This document shows positions 6,132-8,689 of a stretch of 8,689 nt of DNA, one piece after another (the first letter of the stretch is position 1; each line of letters begins with the position of its first letter). The translations under genes and the position numbers were made by a program. The notes below the pieces were generated by a model. It saw nothing but the letters and a program-made list of their open reading frames with translations. It had not been told where the DNA came from and did no database searches. Source of the DNA: Alphaproteobacteria bacterium (GTDB lineage: Bacteria; Pseudomonadota; Alphaproteobacteria; RS24); contig JAQWIP010000092.1 in NCBI GenBank assembly GCA_029248825.1, positions 1-8,689 on the forward strand. Direction: 5' to 3'.

Positions 6132-7030
6132 CCCTCCAACCGAAACCCAGATTGACGAAACGCGCACTCTCGCTCTTGTTGGTTGCCAGCTTAGGCTTGG
6201 TTCCAAAGCTAGGTCTTGCAGCAAATCCCGAGGTGGAGCGTTACTTTTCGGCTGAATATCGTATTTACGCTGGCGGCATTTTGCTTAGCAAAGTCGAGCT
6301 GCAACTGGATCTGACGCCGAGCCGCTATCGGGTAAGCGCCCATATCGCGCCGGCTGGCCTTGGCCATATCGCCTCTAACTCGCATGTTGTGGCCACCTCT
6401 TATGGCGCGCTGGCGGGGGCGCAATTTGTGCCGCGACACCTCGACTTGAGCTGGGCCAATGACGAAGGCGTGAAATCTTCCTTCATGCGCTATCAAGATG
6501 GCGCGCCGATAGAATTTGTCTCCGGCTATGCCCCAACGCCAGAAAATCGCTCCGCTATAAGCGTCGATATTGCCAGCATTGGCACCGGCACCACCGACCC
6601 GTTTTTGGCCATGTTGGCGCCACTGGCCACGGGCACATTGCGCGATGCGTGCAGCGGCGAGCGGCGAATTTTCGATGGCCGCCGACACGCCAGCCTGACC
6701 CTAACGTCAGGGCGCGAGATTGCCGCCAACGCGCATGCGTATCCAAGCCGAATACCCGCGCTGGCCTGCCGCGTGGTCTGGGCGCCGATTGCTGGCTACT
6801 CGCAACGCAGCATGGCGCGCGCGGCCGAGTTTCCACCCATCGAGGCGCATTATGCCCGCATTGGCGACACCCGCTTTGCCGCGCCGCTAGAGATGCGCGG
6901 CGAGACCCGCTATGGCGCTCTGTCGATTTATGCGGTGCGGTTTTTCACCGAGATGACAGCGCAAGACGCCCCCTTTGATATCCAAGAATACGTCTATGCC
7001 TTTGAACCGGACGAGTTGGACGAAGACTAA
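6128..7030 (+). CDS. Exported DUF3108-like protein
   Basis: A 300-residue protein with a signal peptide: basic start (KPRLTKR), hydrophobic core at about residues 13-30 (ALSLLLVASLGL) and a likely cleavage near LGLA-AN at 31-32, so it should be periplasmic or outer-membrane associated. The body resembles DUF3108: an early YRIYAGGILLSKVELQLDL strand pair, TDPFLAMLAPL in the middle, then Cys-x-x-x-x-RRIFDGRRHASLTL, and a second Cys followed by RVVWAPIAGY. Cys175 and Cys214 could form a disulfide after export (inference). The function of the family is not established. No ATG or GTG lies in the right place: TTG at 6128 overlaps the transporter stop (TTGA) and gives a full signal peptide. A second TTG at 6152 would give a shorter N-terminus and is also possible. 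No good Shine-Dalgarno is seen, fitting translation by coupling. The domain call is from memory of the pattern. Confidence 0.8.
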   Translation: MTLQPKPRLTKRALSLLLVASLGLVPKLGLAANPEVERYFSAEYRIYAGGILLSKVELQLDLTPSRYRVSAHIAPAGLGHIASNSHVVATSYGALAGAQFVPRHLDLSWANDEGVKSSFMRYQDGAPIEFVSGYAPTPENRSAISVDIASIGTGTTDPFLAMLAPLATGTLRDACSGERRIFDGRRHASLTLTSGREIAANAHAYPSRIPALACRVVWAPIAGYSQRSMARAAEFPPIEAHYARIGDTRFAAPLEMRGETRYGALSIYAVRFFTEMTAQDAPFDIQEYVYAFEPDELDED

Positions 7031-7036
7031 TGGGTC

Positions 7037-7066
7037 TTGACCGCAGGGCGCAGTATTGCCTAAACC
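7037..7066 (+). promoter_or_regulatory. Weak candidate promoter of the glutaredoxin gene
   Basis: TTGACC (7037-7042) is followed after 18 nt by TAAACC (7061-7066), a poor -10 (3 of 6). The hexamer TTGACC also appears before the membrane-protein unit at 4453. A partly symmetric CCTAGGGCTAGG (7065-7076) overlaps the ribosome binding site. It lies in the 54-nt gap between the DUF3108-like gene and grxC, so grxC may be expressed independently or by read-through. Confidence 0.25.
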
Positions 7067-7073
7067 TAGGGCT

Positions 7074-7078
7074 AGGAG
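7074..7078 (+). promoter_or_regulatory. Ribosome binding site of grxC
   Basis: AGGAG lies 6 nt before the ATG at 7085, the best Shine-Dalgarno match in the window, suggesting efficient translation of the glutaredoxin independent of the upstream genes. Confidence 0.7.
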
Positions 7079-7084
7079 TTTGCT

Positions 7085-7339
7085 ATGGCCAAAATTGAAA
7101 TCTATACCACCAACACTTGCCCCTATTGCCATGCAGCCAAAGAGCTGCTGAACCAAAAGGCGGCCAGCTTTACCGAAATTAGCGTGGTGGGCGATGCAAA
7201 ACTTCGTAGCGCCATGCAAGGCCGATCCGGCGGGCGCACTTCCGTGCCGCAGATTTTCATCGACGGAACCCATATCGGCGGCTGCGATGACCTTTACGCG
7301 CTAGAAGAAAAAGGCGCGCTCGACACGCTGCTTGCTTAA
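7085..7339 (+). CDS. grxC: Glutaredoxin 3
   Basis: A small cytoplasmic thiol-disulfide oxidoreductase that uses glutathione to reduce protein disulfides and mixed disulfides. It has 84 residues, like Escherichia coli GrxC (83). The thioredoxin fold is recognisable: the first strand (IEIYTT), the active site Cys12-Pro-Tyr-Cys15, TSVPQIFIDG with the cis-proline that lines the glutathione site, and GGCDDL near the C-terminus, whose GG-x-D-D contacts glutathione. The two-cysteine CPYC site marks a dithiol type and argues against the CGFS monothiol class used in iron-sulfur cluster delivery. The start is supported by AGGAG at 6-nt spacing. The gene stands 54 nt after the DUF3108-like gene and ends 8 nt before the stop of the opposing peptidase gene, leaving no room for a terminator between them. 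Confidence 0.96.
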   Translation: MAKIEIYTTNTCPYCHAAKELLNQKAASFTEISVVGDAKLRSAMQGRSGGRTSVPQIFIDGTHIGGCDDLYALEEKGALDTLLA

Positions 7340-7347
7340 GCCAACCT

Positions 7348-8689
7348 CTATAGACGAGACATCATTCGGAAGAAGAAACGCACGGTATCGTTCAGCGTTG
7401 CCACGCTAATGCGTTCGTTCGTGCCATGGATGGCACCCAAATCACTGGCGCCCAATTGCATATAGGTGAAGCGATAATGGTTTGGCGTAAGGGCGCGGTA
7501 ATGGCGCGTGTCGGTGGCTGCCACCAAGAGGCGCGGCGCAATGATAATCCGCTCGGGCGCTGCCGTGTCGCGAATGGCCGTGGTTAACGCTTCCCACCCA
7601 TAGCCCGACTGCGGGCTAACCGGCGACGGGCCCATGCCGCGTTGGCCAGAGCCGTCGAAGCTGACTTGCACCCGCTCGTCGTTGATAACTTGGATGACCC
7701 GCTCGCGCACCGTGTCTGGCGTCTCGCCTGGCAGAATACGGAAGTTCACTTTAGCCGAAGCATCAATCGGCAAGACATTGGCTTTAATGCCACCCGAAAT
7801 CATCGTCGCCGCCGTTGTGGTGCGCATGCTGGCTTGAATTTGCGTATCGTTTTCGAGCTGGCTCATCACCACAGGCTTGAACAGCCAGAGGTTTTTCATC
7901 ACCAGTCGATTGACGAAAGGCATGTCATCGGCCACGGATTCCAAAAAGCTTTGCGTATGCGAAAAATCGCGCGGGAATTGATTGGCTTCCAGCGCGGCAA
8001 TCGAGGCGCCCAAAATGCCGATAGACGTTTGCACAGGCGGCACAGATGAATGCCCGCCTTTGCCGACGACTTTTAACTGTAACGTTACAATGCCTTTTTC
8101 GGCTGGCGCGATGACGGCCATCAAAGGCTCGACGCCTGGCACAATACCTTGCGTGACCAGACCGCCCTCATCGATGAGGAACTCGGCTTCCACGCCGCGC
8201 GCTTCCAGCACTTTGGCCATTTCCAAAGCGCCATCAATGCCGCCCTGTTCTTCGTCATGGCCGAAGGCGAAATAAATCGTGCGTTTGGGCTGAAGGCCGC
8301 GCGCCAACATGCTTTCGGCCGCTTCCAGCAGCCCCACAATATTGACTTTATTATCCAAGGTGCCACGGCCCCAAATAAAACCATCGGCAATCACGCCCTT
8401 GAAAGGGGGCTGTTTCCAGTCGCCTTCCGTGCCAGGAATAACCGGCACGACATCCAAGTGACCCAACAAAATGACGGGCTTATTGCTGGGCGAAACCGGC
8501 TCGCTGCCGACCCATGTGTAAAGCAGAGAATATTTGCCCACCACTTCGCGGGTCATCGCTTGATGAACATTCGGGAAGCTTTTGGCGAGATATTTGTGAT
8601 AGGCCAGCAGAGCTTTGCTCGAGGTCGGCTTGTCGCGACCATAAGAGATGGTTTTATAGCGCACCGACTCGCTCATCAGGTTGGCGACA
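7348..8689 (-). CDS. M20 family metallopeptidase (PM20D1/carboxypeptidase S type), 5'-truncated by window edge
   Basis: A dinuclear zinc hydrolase of the M20 family, the group that includes yeast carboxypeptidase S and animal PM20D1; members cleave C-terminal or N-acyl amino acids. Counting from the Met at 8676, metal and active-site residues are His73 and Asp75 (GHLDVVPV), Asp108 (GRGTLDNK), Glu142-Glu143 (HDEEQGG), Asp169 (LIDEGG) and His417 (IHGTNERIS). The dimerisation domain starts around GKGGHSSVPP and resumes into the catalytic domain near the PRLLVAATDTRHY segment. All metal ligands are present, so it should be active. The frame stays open beyond that Met to the edge (VANLMSESVRYKTIS), and relatives have more residues before this segment, often a signal or membrane anchor, so the true start lies outside the window. 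The gene converges on grxC with 8 nt between stops. The substrate is unknown. Confidence 0.95.
   Translation of the reverse strand, partial: VANLMSESVRYKTISYGRDKPTSSKALLAYHKYLAKSFPNVHQAMTREVVGKYSLLYTWVGSEPVSPSNKPVILLGHLDVVPVIPGTEGDWKQPPFKGVIADGFIWGRGTLDNKVNIVGLLEAAESMLARGLQPKRTIYFAFGHDEEQGGIDGALEMAKVLEARGVEAEFLIDEGGLVTQGIVPGVEPLMAVIAPAEKGIVTLQLKVVGKGGHSSVPPVQTSIGILGASIAALEANQFPRDFSHTQSFLESVADDMPFVNRLVMKNLWLFKPVVMSQLENDTQIQASMRTTTAATMISGGIKANVLPIDASAKVNFRILPGETPDTVRERVIQVINDERVQVSFDGSGQRGMGPSPVSPQSGYGWEALTTAIRDTAAPERIIIAPRLLVAATDTRHYRALTPNHYRFTYMQLGASDLGAIHGTNERISVATLNDTVRFFFRMMSRL

Noticed and set aside
8674..8676. ATG at 8676 (minus strand) as the start of the M20 peptidase
   Set aside because: The frame continues upstream to the edge, and relatives have further residues before the SVRYKTIS segment, so this Met is most likely internal.
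1..8689. Search for a defence island, prophage, integron, CRISPR array, tRNA or insertion-sequence ends
   Set aside because: All sizeable frames on the coding strands are housekeeping or metabolic genes, gaps are under 100 nt, and no tandem repeats, terminal inverted repeats or tRNA-like folds were seen by eye.

Overview
The window reads as ordinary chromosomal DNA of an alphaproteobacterium. The main evidence is a C4-type 5-aminolevulinate synthase (HemA). A paired large/small acyl-CoA dehydrogenase, a spinster-like MFS transporter, a DUF3108-type exported protein and a short CPYC glutaredoxin fit the same group. The genus cannot be read from the sequence. Genes are densely packed and codon use looks uniform. 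I see no tRNA, rRNA, CRISPR array, insertion sequence, phage gene or other sign of recent transfer.

Layout. (1) 3-1758, plus strand: the C-terminal half of an acyl-CoA dehydrogenase, cut by the left edge, followed after 34 nt by a complete 379-aa acyl-CoA dehydrogenase. They probably form a two-subunit enzyme, and a hairpin terminator at 1786-1813 closes the unit. (2) 1852-2079: an unrecognised 75-aa soluble protein with a good ribosome binding site. (3) 2175-4445: hemA and hemH, 3 nt apart, encoding the first and last enzymes of the heme pathway. (4) 4501-7030: a small membrane protein, an MFS transporter and a DUF3108-like exported protein, joined by two 4-nt stop/start overlaps (ATGA, then TTGA). 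(5) 7085-7339: a monothiol/dithiol-class glutaredoxin 3 with its own strong ribosome binding site. (6) 7348-8689, minus strand: an M20 metallopeptidase converging on the glutaredoxin gene with only 8 nt between stop codons, and running off the right edge.

Functionally the window combines acyl-CoA oxidation, heme synthesis, an export or uptake function of unknown substrate, thiol redox and peptide or N-acyl-amino-acid hydrolysis. Only the acyl-CoA dehydrogenase pair, the hemA-hemH pair and the overlapping trio look like working units. I found no convincing undescribed system. The points most worth a second look are the probably non-catalytic second dehydrogenase subunit, the first-plus-last heme enzyme pairing, the two uncharacterised small proteins, and the palindrome-rich leader of hemA.
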